A DNA stretch of 64,000 nucleotides from JBBSBY01 sp038205805 (GCA_038205805.1 JBBRBO010000008.1:1-64000); one strand, 5' to 3'; shown: positions 52,492-61,399, numbered from the stretch's first letter. A program made the numbers and translations. Notes: generated from the letters alone by a model not told the origin.

Positions 52492-52710
52492 ATGAAGTAC
52501 CTGCTCATCGTAATCTGTATCGCTTCGGCGCTTTATTTCACGCCCATTAGAAAGATGCGTCAAATTACTCTGTTTGAAATGTGGCGCGGGGTGAAACAAT
52601 GGGCCTCCAAGTTGCACAAGGTAGCCGGCTACGTAGCCTTGGCGATCCTGGGTCTCATGGCGCTGCGGATAGTTTATCTCCTCGTGAGTCGGCTCTTGAT
52701 GGGCAGGTGA
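52492..52710 (+). CDS. Small membrane protein
   Basis: 72 aa with two predicted membrane helices (about 2-16 and 46-68) joined by a basic amphipathic segment (RQITLFEMWRGVKQWASKL). GGGA lies close before the ATG. Hydrophobic patterning is convincing, but no family was recognised. It is convergent with the zinc-ribbon gene. Confidence 0.55.
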   Translation: MKYLLIVICIASALYFTPIRKMRQITLFEMWRGVKQWASKLHKVAGYVALAILGLMALRIVYLLVSRLLMGR

Positions 52711-52790
52711 CTACCGGCCTCACCGGCTGTAATCAAAACAAAAAACGGAGCCCCTTTTCATGGTGACTCCGCTCTATGAGCCGATGCAAT

Positions 52791-53138
52791 TTACTCAAAT
52801 GAGCCGGTCAGGATCTTCGTAAGCTCCACGGTGTCCAGCCATTCGGATACGTTCTGCTTACAGCGCGGACATTGCTTGAACTGGTCCGCCGCCGAGTACC
52901 CGCAGTAAGGACACGTGCGCGCCGGCTCTTGCTTGTGCTCGTTCATTTGCTTGAGCGCCCTTTTATCGAAGTACGCCTGTGATGCCAGACCCGCGTCTAT
53001 CAGCTTCTCAAAAAGGTCTTGCAAGCCTTGGAACGAGATTTCGTACTTCTTGATGAGGTCCGAGTCCGACAAACCCGCCTTCAGGTCGGTCATGATCGCC
53101 TTTGCGCTAATTTTTTTGGGTCCTTGTGTTTGCGCCAC
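52791..53138 (-). CDS. Zinc-ribbon protein
   Basis: A 115-aa protein. The N-terminal helical module (KKISAKAIMTDLKAGLSDSD, then LIKKYEISFQGLQDLFEKL) looks like a small winged-helix or DNA/RNA-binding fold. A four-cysteine ribbon follows (CPYCG, 12 residues, CPRCK). A regulatory or nucleic-acid role is plausible but unproven. It lies 77 nt downstream of the thiolase gene on the same strand, possibly co-transcribed. Confidence 0.75.
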   Translation of the reverse strand: MAQTQGPKKISAKAIMTDLKAGLSDSDLIKKYEISFQGLQDLFEKLIDAGLASQAYFDKRALKQMNEHKQEPARTCPYCGYSAADQFKQCPRCKQNVSEWLDTVELTKILTGSFE

Positions 53139-53215
53139 GTGTTTCTCTTTGGTTGAAGATTGTCTTCACCGAGAGCGAGACCACTCTGCCCCGGTGAAGA
53201 CGCCGGCTAAAAGCG

Positions 53216-54445
53216 TTATACGAGTTCGATTGCGCACGCCATGGATACTCCGCCTCCACCGCACAGAGTCGCCAAGCCCAAGGTCTTGTTTCTGTTGCGC
53301 AAAGCATGGATGAGAGAGACGATCAGCCGTGCGCCGGTGCATCCCACAGGATGACCCAACCCGATCCCTGAGCCGTTCACGTTCGTGATCTCGCGATCTA
53401 TGCCCAGCTCCCGTTCACAACCCAGGTACTGAGCCGCAAAGGCCTCGTTGAGTTCGATCAGCTCAAAATCCTTCAAAGTGAGCCCTGATTTCTTCAGGAG
53501 GTTCTTCACGGCGGGCACCGGGCTCAAGCCCATGATGGTGGGGTCGCAAGCGCCCATACCCGAGGCCTTGATGCGCGCCAGCGGTGTCTTGCCTTCGGCC
53601 TTGGCCCGTTCGGCGGACATAAGCACCAGAGCTGCCGCGCCGTCGTTGATACCGCTGGCGTTTCCCGCTGTGACCGTCCCTGTTTTGGGGATGAACGCAG
53701 GCTGAAGTCTCGTCAGTTGCTCCATGGTCAAACCGGGTCGAAAGTGCTCATCCGTCTCGAATATCTTAGGGTCACCCTTACGTTGAGGTACCTTAATCGG
53801 GACGATTTCTTCGCGGAAGGAGCCATCTTTGGTCGCCCTTTCCACGTTGTTGTGGCTGCGCAAGGCCAACTCGTCCTGATCCTGTCGGGTGATCCCGAGC
53901 TTACGCGCCACGAATTCCGCCGTATGGCCCATTATGTACGCCTTACCGCGAAACTGCTCCACAGGACCGTCCTGGGGATACGGCAGCAGATCCGACCCGC
54001 AGTGCAACCCGGTCGTGAGCGCATCCGTGAGAACACTATTGTTCATTCGGAGTCCCCAACGGGCTTTCTCCACAGTATACGGCACGCCGGACATGTGTTC
54101 TACCCCGCCGGCCAAAATTACGTCGGCGTCGCCCGCTTTTATCATCGCGGCGCCGGACAAAGTGGCTTCCATGCCCGAGATGCATACGCGGTTGATGGTG
54201 ACGGCCGGTACGGAATCAGGGATCCCCGCCATGAGGGCGCCGATACGTGTAACGTTCATGGCGTCGGTAGGATTCAGGCAGCAGCCGAACCTCACGTCGT
54301 CTATGATGTCGGGAGAGATTCCCGCGCGCTCAATAGCGGCTTTCATGGGAACCGCTGAGATTGTCGCCGCGTGCATATCTCGCAGCGTGCCGCCGAATTC
54401 ACCTATTGCGGTTCGGCAGGCGGATACGATAACCACGTCAGTCAT
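53216..54445 (-). CDS. Acetyl-CoA acetyltransferase (thiolase)
   Basis: A 409-aa thiolase that cleaves or condenses acyl-CoA units (acetoacetyl-CoA or longer beta-ketoacyl-CoA). The acylated Cys88 is in NRVCISGMEA, where most relatives read C-G/A-S-G. The His motif is NEAFAAQYL and the C-terminal Cys is in GHPVGCTGARL; GGGGVSMACAIE closes the protein. No beta-oxidation partner genes are adjacent. About 100 nt upstream is a conserved element also found before mntP. Confidence 0.93.
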   Translation of the reverse strand: MTDVVIVSACRTAIGEFGGTLRDMHAATISAVPMKAAIERAGISPDIIDDVRFGCCLNPTDAMNVTRIGALMAGIPDSVPAVTINRVCISGMEATLSGAAMIKAGDADVILAGGVEHMSGVPYTVEKARWGLRMNNSVLTDALTTGLHCGSDLLPYPQDGPVEQFRGKAYIMGHTAEFVARKLGITRQDQDELALRSHNNVERATKDGSFREEIVPIKVPQRKGDPKIFETDEHFRPGLTMEQLTRLQPAFIPKTGTVTAGNASGINDGAAALVLMSAERAKAEGKTPLARIKASGMGACDPTIMGLSPVPAVKNLLKKSGLTLKDFELIELNEAFAAQYLGCERELGIDREITNVNGSGIGLGHPVGCTGARLIVSLIHALRNRNKTLGLATLCGGGGVSMACAIELV

Positions 54446-54543
54446 TCTGAAACTCCTCAGTTGTAATCCGACACACGGCGCTCGAGGACGTAAGCCCCTC
54501 CCGAAGCGGTTCCGACTCGAGGCCGTGTTCTTTATCGTGTAAT

Positions 54544-54620
54544 GGTTTACCGGGCGTGAGACGGCTCTGCGCCCGATCGAAACCGGAAGGGAGACTATCT
54601 CGCCACCGGATCACCCCATC
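54544..54620 (-). promoter_or_regulatory. Conserved leader element upstream of the thiolase gene
   Basis: Matches 6984-7059 (34 of 40 core positions). CGGGCG pairs perfectly with CGCCCG around TGAGACGGCTCTG here. It lies about 100 nt upstream of the thiolase start and downstream of the lone receiver gene on the same strand. Function unknown. Confidence 0.45.
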
Positions 54621-54700
54621 GTGCTTGTACGTGATCGGCCCTTACCCGGAGAAGCGTTACCCTTCGTGGGAAAGGTTGAGCCGATTACTATCGGTATCCA

Positions 54701-55225
54701 TCACTTAATTATCGTCGCCTCATCGATGGATAATTTTTTCTCGAAATCCTTCCAGAACTCTTCTTCGGACTTGCGCCAATCGGAACCGAAACGCTTTCTG
54801 AAGAGAGTCCCCACGTGATCCAGTGTTTTTTGCCACGCCGTCTGGTAGTTCAATTTGAGCACATCTTCCAGAAACGGCGCGAGGGAACCCAATTTTTCTT
54901 TGGGCAGATAGGCGCGAGCCCCCAAATCAATGGACTTCCGAAGCGCCTCGGGGGTAAAGGCGTGCGCGGTAAGCATAACCACCGGAAAGCCCGCCGTAGT
55001 TGCAATTTGCAGCAGCTCGAAACCGCGAACTCCCATGATGTCCAGTATCACGAGATCGTATGTGTAGGACAAAAGGTATTGCTGCGCCTTCTCAAACGTT
55101 GTGGCGGTGTGCAGTGTGATGTTCGCCGAGTCGTACAGTTCTTCCTCGATGATCTCGAGGACGTCCTCCTCATCATCCACTGCAAGAATGAGTTTGTCTT
55201 GCAAGATCTCAGACGTAGGCATCAA
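54701..55225 (-). CDS. Response regulator receiver protein with helical tail
   Basis: A 174-aa protein. The receiver spans about 10-130, with acidic DDEED near 18, phospho-acceptor Asp in VILDIMG (near 61), Thr in MLTAHAF and Lys in LPKEKL. A 45-residue helical, tryptophan-rich tail (FRKRFGSDWRKSEEEFWKDFEKKL) lacks any known output domain. No kinase is adjacent, so it is an orphan receiver. It probably acts by protein-protein contact. Confidence 0.87.
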   Translation of the reverse strand: MMPTSEILQDKLILAVDDEEDVLEIIEEELYDSANITLHTATTFEKAQQYLLSYTYDLVILDIMGVRGFELLQIATTAGFPVVMLTAHAFTPEALRKSIDLGARAYLPKEKLGSLAPFLEDVLKLNYQTAWQKTLDHVGTLFRKRFGSDWRKSEEEFWKDFEKKLSIDEATIIK

Positions 55226-55698
55226 TCTTCCTTCTTCTTGAGGGAATCACATCCATAGCGTATAGGGGTCGAGCTTCCGGGGAGTTAGCGCATACGGATC
55301 ACCGACCTGGAAGGCCTGTGAGATTCCCGCGGTACGGATCAGTATAGGGTTCGGCTCTCTCCATGCTTACCCGGATAGACCCACGAAGTCAACTTTTTCG
55401 GCGTTTCTCCCGCATATTAAACACCTTTTTTGGGTTGTCGGCACAGGCGTTTGGGCAGTCGGTCCTCACTGAGAGCGAGGGGCGGCGCCCAATCCCTGGT
55501 TCAGAGTGGTTGGATGATTCCTGATGAACGGGCTCCGGAGTTCCGGATGTGACCCGCGACGGCTTTTCCTTTAGGGGGCGACTTTCGGCGCTCCTATATG
55601 GTATATATTTCCGTGAGCGCCGCCACCGTGCAGGATGAGCAAAGGGCCGCTTTCTCGACATGATGTTTTCTGCGCCGAAGAAATCCCATGAGGTTCCT
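55226..55698. other. Intergenic between lone receiver and glucan phosphorylase
   Basis: About 470 bp between divergent genes with only short ORFs that overlap on both strands and show no motif. Promoters for both genes should be here. Confidence 0.45.
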
Positions 55699-58257
55699 AT
55701 GTCTATCAAGAAATACGTCGTTGTTCCACCCATCGAAGGTGGATTGCAAACCCTCAGAGAATTGGCCGAAAATTTCTGGTACACCTGGAACATCGAAGCG
55801 GTCGAGCTCTTCAATCATTTGGACGAAAAATTGTGGGAAGAAACCAACCACAACCCTTTACAGACTCTTATACGTTTGTCCCAACAACGTCTGAATGAAG
55901 TGCTTCAGGACGAGGGATTTTTAGCCCATGCGGAAAAAGTCCGCGATACCTTTCGGGCCTACATGCGACGCACCAAATCGTATGATTATCGATTGGATAC
56001 TCCCATTGATTTCATCACCGCATACTTTTCCTTGGAGTTCGGCATCACCGAAAGCCTTCCCATTTATTCGGGCGGCTTGGGGCTGCTCGCGGGAGATCAC
56101 CTAAAGTCCGCAAGTGACCTGAACGTGCCCCTGGCGGCCGTGGGACTCATGTATCAGGAGGGCTACTTCCGGCAAAGCCTCTCAACCGATGGTCGGCAGC
56201 AGGAATACTTCCCCCGAACGGACTTCGACACCTTGCCTCTGGAACCTCAGCTGGACGCGGAAGGCCGCACGATTCTGGAAAGGGTTACCCTAGCGGATGA
56301 AACCGTCTACTTCAGGATACTCAAGGCGAGTGTGGGCAGGGCGCCGCTCTACCTCCTGGATGCGAATATTCCCGAAAACCCACCGCCCTTGCGAGCGATC
56401 ACGGCGCGTTTGTATGGCGGGGATCTGGAGATGCGTATCCGGCAGGAATATTTGCTGGGTGTGGGCGGATGCCGCGCGCTGAAGGCTCTTGGGCTCACTC
56501 CTATGGTTTATCATCTCAACGAAGGTCATGCTGCGTTCACGCTTCTCGAGCGCGCACGGTTTTTCATCGAAGAGAAGGGTCTCACCGCAACGGAAGCCGT
56601 GGAGATGGTGACCAGCCAAAGCGTGCTGACGATCCACACGCCCGTTCCCGCGGGGAATGACGTATTCGACCGCGGGCTCATGGAAAAGTACTTCCGCCAC
56701 AAAGTGGAACGGCTCGGATTCAATTTCGACACTTTCCTGGGTCTGGGGAGACGAAACCCCGAAGACTGGAACGAAGGGTTTTGGATGCCGGTCCTCGGAT
56801 TGCGAATGACGGCGCGGGCGAACGGCGTGAGCAAGATTCACGGCCGGGTGACTCGAGAGATGTGGCACGAGGTGTGGCCTAACGTCGAAACCGCTGACGT
56901 GCCGATTATTCCCATTACCAACGGCGTGCATATTCCCTCGTATATATCGAGAGATTTGGCGCGCTTGTATGATCGGTACTTGGGTCCGGGATGGTCTGAG
57001 GACCCGGATAACGCAAAGATTTGGGACCGCGCCGAAAAGATCCCCGACACGGAACTCTGGCGCACCCACGAGCGTTGTAGGGCACGCCTGGTGAGATTCG
57101 TTCGTCACCGAATCTGTGAGCGTTTGCGCATGAGAAACGCCCCTGAGCATGAAATAGAGGCCGCAAAGAACTTTCTTGATCCCGATGCGCTCACAATCTG
57201 CTTTGCACGACGATTCGCCACGTACAAGCGCGCTACGCTCCTCTTTCGGGAACCCGATCGTCTCGCGGAAATCCTCACGGCAGGCGACAAGCCCGTGCAA
57301 CTGATCTTCGCCGGCAAAGCCCATCCCGCAGACGAGACGGGCAAGGAATTCATCCAAAAAATTATTGAGTTGTCGAAGGACGTGCGCTTCCGTGGAAGAT
57401 TGGCCTTCATTGAGGATTACGACATTAACGTGGCCCGACATATGGTCCAGGGGGCTGATGTCTGGCTCAATAATCCACGACGCCCTCTTGAGGCCTGCGG
57501 AACCTCGGGAATGAAAGCAGCGGCGAATGGGGCCTTGAACCTCAGCGTATTAGACGGTTGGTGGGATGAAGCCTACAACGGCGCAAACGGCTGGGCCATC
57601 GGATCAGGGGAAGAATACGCCAATCCCTTGTACCAGGACGATATTGAGAGCTTGGCGCTCTACGATCTACTTGAGCAGAGCGTGAAGCCCCTGTTCTATG
57701 AGCGCGGTATGGATGACATGCCTCGCGAATGGATCACGATGATGAAGCGTTGCATCGGCACGATTTGCCCCGAATTCAACGCCCACAGGATGGTCTCGGA
57801 CTACGTGGAAAATTGCTATATACCTGCTTATCGTGCGGCGGCTGATCTTCAGCGCAACAACTACGCGGTCCTTAGAGAGATGGTGAGCTGGAAAGAGCAC
57901 ATCTCCAAGGAATGGGATCGTATTAGCATAAAGGACGTGGAAGTCGGTCCGCAGCCGGCGGTCAAGAACCACGAGCTGGACGTGAAGGTTACATTGGATT
58001 TGGCGGGCCACAAACCCGAGGAATTTCGCGTAGTGCTTCTCCACGGTCCTATCGACACTTGGGAAGAGTTCATCGTCAGGCACACAACGTCATTGACGCC
58101 GTTCACCGAGTCGGCCTCTCCATCGAGTAACGGGGCGGTATTTGCAGGGAAGGCGCCGCTTACGCATACGGGCCTATATGGCTACGTCGTGCAGGTCACG
58201 GCATTCCATCCGAACCTGCCGTTCTCTCAAAGCCGATTCTTGGTTTTGCGGGGCTGA
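55699..58257 (+). CDS. glgP: Alpha-glucan (glycogen/maltodextrin) phosphorylase
   Basis: Releases glucose-1-phosphate from storage glucan using pyridoxal phosphate; 852 aa. It belongs to the bacterial group with the N-terminal module starting LRELAENFWYTWN. The PLP lysine is Lys606 in EACGTSGMKAAANG, with NLSVLDGWWDEAYNG after it. The catalytic region includes YHLNEGHAAF, FARRFATYKRA and IFAGKAHPAD. ATG 55699 has GAGG 5 nt upstream; the longer frame from 55660 adds 13 residues. It is convergent with tRNA-Gln. Confidence 0.95.
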   Translation: MSIKKYVVVPPIEGGLQTLRELAENFWYTWNIEAVELFNHLDEKLWEETNHNPLQTLIRLSQQRLNEVLQDEGFLAHAEKVRDTFRAYMRRTKSYDYRLDTPIDFITAYFSLEFGITESLPIYSGGLGLLAGDHLKSASDLNVPLAAVGLMYQEGYFRQSLSTDGRQQEYFPRTDFDTLPLEPQLDAEGRTILERVTLADETVYFRILKASVGRAPLYLLDANIPENPPPLRAITARLYGGDLEMRIRQEYLLGVGGCRALKALGLTPMVYHLNEGHAAFTLLERARFFIEEKGLTATEAVEMVTSQSVLTIHTPVPAGNDVFDRGLMEKYFRHKVERLGFNFDTFLGLGRRNPEDWNEGFWMPVLGLRMTARANGVSKIHGRVTREMWHEVWPNVETADVPIIPITNGVHIPSYISRDLARLYDRYLGPGWSEDPDNAKIWDRAEKIPDTELWRTHERCRARLVRFVRHRICERLRMRNAPEHEIEAAKNFLDPDALTICFARRFATYKRATLLFREPDRLAEILTAGDKPVQLIFAGKAHPADETGKEFIQKIIELSKDVRFRGRLAFIEDYDINVARHMVQGADVWLNNPRRPLEACGTSGMKAAANGALNLSVLDGWWDEAYNGANGWAIGSGEEYANPLYQDDIESLALYDLLEQSVKPLFYERGMDDMPREWITMMKRCIGTICPEFNAHRMVSDYVENCYIPAYRAAADLQRNNYAVLREMVSWKEHISKEWDRISIKDVEVGPQPAVKNHELDVKVTLDLAGHKPEEFRVVLLHGPIDTWEEFIVRHTTSLTPFTESASPSSNGAVFAGKAPLTHTGLYGYVVQVTAFHPNLPFSQSRFLVLRG

Positions 58258-58503
58258 GCGTCTGAAAGCAGCGGGCCGACCGAGGACACCACTCGGCATG
58301 GCGGGTAGTGGGGGGTGATAAGCTTTTGCGTGCGCTAAGTGTGTTGTAAATGTCCCGGCGCCTTCGCCCCAAGAAGGCGTTCAGTGTCATTTTAGCTGTG
58401 ATTGCAGACACATACGCTGGGAGTCTGTCCGTGTACGCCTTCCACAGATGGCATTCGCGATTCAGGCGCTATGTCGGATTGAATGTTGAAGCGAGGAGAA
58501 GAG

Positions 58504-58578
58504 TGGCTGGGGCGGGAGGATTCGAACCTCCGAATGCGGGTTCCAAAGACCCGTGTCTTGCCGCTTGACGACGCCCCA
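58504..58578 (-). tRNA. tRNA-Gln (anticodon TTG), CCA encoded
   Basis: On the minus strand, TGGGGCG pairs with CGCCCCA at the acceptor, followed by discriminator G and genomic CCA. The anticodon stem CGGGT/ACCCG holds loop CTTTGGA with anticodon TTG. The T-arm is GGAGGTTCGAATCCTCC. It is 75 nt long. It lies 24 nt downstream of ispE on the same strand; an ispE-tRNA-Gln pairing is found in many proteobacteria. Confidence 0.97.
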
Positions 58579-58602
58579 ACAGAAGGGAAACGCAAAAGCG
58601 CT

Positions 58603-59460
58603 TTAATCGAACCGGATGCCGTGCTCTATGGGTTCCGTGATGACGGAGTACCAATTGTCGAAGAGAAGACCGCTTATATGCTCCAGGAGAGGCTGTTCTC
58701 CGAGAGCAAAGACCGTGGGGCCGCTCCCGGACATCAACACCCACTCTGCGCCGAGGGATACGAGTTTCTGACGGACCCACGCTACTTCGGGCCACAAGCG
58801 TTCCGTAACGGCCGGCAAGTCGTTATGGAGCACGTCGCTCGGAGACTTCGCGGTCTTAAGCACATCAATCAACCTACCTGTCTTTTGGGGGCCTGTCAAG
58901 GTTTTCGAGAATTCCGTGAAGACGCGGGCCGTCGATACCTGAAAGCCGGGATTCACCAGCAAAATAGGATAGCTGAAGGGTAGGGGCGTGTCCGTCAAGC
59001 GCTCACCGATCCCTTCGCCTATGGCGGCTCCTCCGTGCAGGAAAAAGGGAACGTCGGCGCCGAGTTCGCACGCTGTACTATGGAGTGTTTCTCGGCTCAG
59101 TTTCAAATCATAGAGTTCATTGAGGGCCACTAGGGCGGCCGCGGCGTCCGAACTACCTCCGCCTAGTCCTCCGCCGACGGGAATGCCCTTCTCAAGGGTG
59201 ACGTTCACGAAAAGTGGCTTGCCCACTATGGCGCTCAGCTTGTCTATGGCCCAAATGATGAGGTTCTCGGGCGTTTCAAGCTCGGGCCGGTTCGGAACCC
59301 TTAATTCACTAGGGGAGCCGGACTTGGTGAACGTAATCCGGTCGTAAATACCCACAGCCTGGAAAAGAGTCTCCAGTTCGTGGTATCCGTCCGTCCGACG
59401 GCCAAGAACCCTCAGAAAATAATTCACCTTTGCCGGGGTTGTGACCCGTATGGAATCCAT
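58603..59460 (-). CDS. ispE: 4-diphosphocytidyl-2-C-methyl-D-erythritol kinase
   Basis: The GHMP-family kinase of the MEP isoprenoid pathway, 285 aa from ATG 59460. It shows TTPAKVNYFLRVLGRRTDGYHE, the phosphate-binding loop PVGGGLGGGSSDAAAAL and the C-terminal SGSGPTVFAL. GGAG lies 9 nt upstream of the chosen start; the longer frame to 59511 lacks family support. tRNA-Gln follows directly. Confidence 0.95.
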   Translation of the reverse strand: MDSIRVTTPAKVNYFLRVLGRRTDGYHELETLFQAVGIYDRITFTKSGSPSELRVPNRPELETPENLIIWAIDKLSAIVGKPLFVNVTLEKGIPVGGGLGGGSSDAAAALVALNELYDLKLSRETLHSTACELGADVPFFLHGGAAIGEGIGERLTDTPLPFSYPILLVNPGFQVSTARVFTEFSKTLTGPQKTGRLIDVLKTAKSPSDVLHNDLPAVTERLWPEVAWVRQKLVSLGAEWVLMSGSGPTVFALGEQPLLEHISGLLFDNWYSVITEPIEHGIRFD

Positions 59461-59550
59461 ATAAGGTAGCTCCTCGAGATCGTAGGCCCAAGGGCGCCGC
59501 ATGCGCCCCAATGAGTATGACCAGGTATAGCAACACGATGGTGTTTCGGA

Positions 59551-60246
59551 ATGGACGCAAGCATTTCACATATTGTGCTGGATCTCAACGGCCTCGTCGT
59601 AAAAATGGAAATCCCGGCCCCGGAGCGGTACGCCGAGCCCCCAGAGCCCATAAGCGATGTATTACCTGCATCAACGCGGGCCTTGGGAAGCGCGGCTTCG
59701 CGGAGCGACAAGCTTCTCTTCTGGTGGGAGATAAGCTCAGCCGCCCTTGTGTTGGCTGAATGCCTGCTCGAGGGGCCTTCTCTTCACGGACTGAGAGTTC
59801 TTGAACTCGGCTGCGGACTTGGCCTCCCCGGAATAGTTATGGGGCTCAGCGGAGCCCACGTGACCTTCACGGATTATGACCCACGAGCCCTGGAGCTTGC
59901 CCGTGCAAACGCCGAACTCAACGGCCTCTCGAACGCTCAGTATCATACCTATGACTGGGAACATCCGCTTGCCCTGGGTGAGTTCGACATCATCATGGGA
60001 TCCGAAATTATCTATGACTACGCCGTGCATTCCGATCTGTTGCGGATCCTATTGCGTCACACGCGAGCGGGCGGTGTCGTGTTGTTAGCCGATCGCAAGC
60101 GACTGGCCATTTCACGCTTCTTGGGTCGGATGCGTTCAAGCGGCTTCTCCTGCGATGAGAGCACGCGAACACCAATGATAGCCGGGTTTCTCCGTCAAGA
60201 GATCAGCGTTTTTCGCTTACGCCGAGAAGGCGTAGCCGACGCATGA
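59551..60246 (+). CDS. Class I SAM-dependent methyltransferase
   Basis: A 231-aa methyltransferase of the protein-lysine (ETFB/Methyltransf_16-like) type. Motif I is VLELGCGLGLPGIVMGLSG, then the acidic VTFTDYDPRALELARAN. The post-motif is GSEIIYDYAVHSDL and the later strand is GGVVLLADRKR. Target not known; a protein lysine is likely by family. The start may be ATG 59551 or a later one near 59605. Its TGA stop shares the final A with repeat copy I. Confidence 0.85.
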   Translation: MDASISHIVLDLNGLVVKMEIPAPERYAEPPEPISDVLPASTRALGSAASRSDKLLFWWEISSAALVLAECLLEGPSLHGLRVLELGCGLGLPGIVMGLSGAHVTFTDYDPRALELARANAELNGLSNAQYHTYDWEHPLALGEFDIIMGSEIIYDYAVHSDLLRILLRHTRAGGVVLLADRKRLAISRFLGRMRSSGFSCDESTRTPMIAGFLRQEISVFRLRREGVADA

Positions 60247-60468
60247 TACCTATTTGCAAGCAAAGAAGTAATATCGGGGAGACCCTTCTTGAACTAAGTT
60301 TCTCCCCAAACCCCTCCCTAAGAACTTTCGCAATCACCGGAAGCGGTTTTTCTCAAGGAAAAAAGGCGGCTTACGGCGATTATCACAAATGTCTTAAAAA
60401 GAGATTGGAAAAACCTGCTTTGCAATAAAAGCTCCGCCTATATTACTTTCCCGCCGGCACATCGGTAC
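60246..60468 (+). repeat. Dispersed about 220-bp hairpin element, copy I
   Basis: Runs from ATACCTATTTGC to ATCGGTAC, between the convergent methyltransferase and endonuclease III-like genes. The hairpin end abuts the methyltransferase stop. The far end extends 26 bp into the endonuclease-like gene and supplies its last codons and stop. Confidence 0.87.
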
Positions 60469-61135
60469 TGGATGGCGGCTTGCCGTCATCTGCCGGTCCC
60501 TCGCACAGAGGGCAGTCTGCGCATAGCGGCTTCGTCTTGCAGAAGCGTGAGCCCACCGCTACAAATTGCGCATGGAAGTCATTGAACAACTCAACGTTGC
60601 GGGGCAGGGCCGCATGAAACAGCTCCTGCACGGACGTGTAATCAGCGCCGGCCGGCAATAATCCATGGCGCTCCAAGACTCGGTTGGTGTACGCGTCTAC
60701 CACAAAAATCGGCTTGTGCGCTGCGTATAGGATGATACAATCAGCGGTTTCCATCCCCACACCGTTCACGGACAAGAGTCTCTGTCGCATATCGCCGATC
60801 TCCAGTGACAATAAGGGTTCAAGATGGTCACCGAACTCCTCCGTGAGCAGGCGTATAAAAGCCTTGAGCCGTTTGGCCTTCACGTTGTAGTATCCCGCGG
60901 GTCGTATCAGTTCAGCCAAGGCGTCCTGAGGTAGTTCAGCAAGATGGGAAATGGTGAGCGCTCCGGCGGCCTCTAGGTTGGTGATGGCTTTCTCCACGTT
61001 GCGCCATGCTGTGTTTTGAGTAAGGATGGCTCCCACACAGACCTCGAACGGGCTCTTAGCGGGCCACCAATTGCGCCGGCCGAAATGAGCGAATAGTGTG
61101 CAATACAAATGTATGAGCGTTTGCGCCTTGTTCAT
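60443..61135 (-). CDS. Endonuclease III-like DNA glycosylase (HhH-GPD, Fe-S)
   Basis: A base-excision-repair glycosylase-like protein, 230 aa from ATG 61135. WWPAKSPFEVCVGAILTQNT opens the domain. The helix-hairpin-helix is RLLSVNGVGMETADCIILYA, with catalytic Asp in FVVDAYTNR. The C-terminal cysteines read C-x5-C-x2-C-x2-C, not the usual x6-x2-x5 cluster, so Fe-S binding is uncertain. It fits the COG2231 group (MagIII-like) better than classical Nth. A longer GTG-started frame to 61213 is possible. The last residues (about TDVPAGK) come from repeat copy I. Confidence 0.85.
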   Translation of the reverse strand: MNKAQTLIHLYCTLFAHFGRRNWWPAKSPFEVCVGAILTQNTAWRNVEKAITNLEAAGALTISHLAELPQDALAELIRPAGYYNVKAKRLKAFIRLLTEEFGDHLEPLLSLEIGDMRQRLLSVNGVGMETADCIILYAAHKPIFVVDAYTNRVLERHGLLPAGADYTSVQELFHAALPRNVELFNDFHAQFVAVGSRFCKTKPLCADCPLCEGPADDGKPPSSTDVPAGK

Positions 61136-61399
61136 AAACCGTTTGAGCAAGCCTTCTCGTGTTGTGATTCGATGATTAACATGGTTAAGCGGCCATTTAC
61201 GGCGTCTGGACACACCTAACGAATATCTGTTAGTCTTCGGGATGGTAACCGTTCACCGCTAATGGGTCAAACATGTTCGTATGACGATGGGGTGGTTCGG
61301 ACAGGAGATGAGTCTCCATTCCGTTTTCAGCGGGCACAGAGGCGTCTCCGACCGGTGAACCACGAATCGTTACATCGCAAATTTTGAGGAGATACAATT

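Noticed and set aside
56290..57441. 383-codon minus-strand ORF
   Set aside because: Entirely antisense to the conserved glucan phosphorylase. It is a codon-bias shadow with no motifs.
58483..58983. Plus-strand ORF across the tRNA
   Set aside because: Covers the antisense of tRNA-Gln and ispE, so it is not coding.
4131..60468. CRISPR array
   Set aside because: The repeated sequences are about 220 bp, dispersed over kilobases and in both orientations, not short regularly spaced direct repeats.
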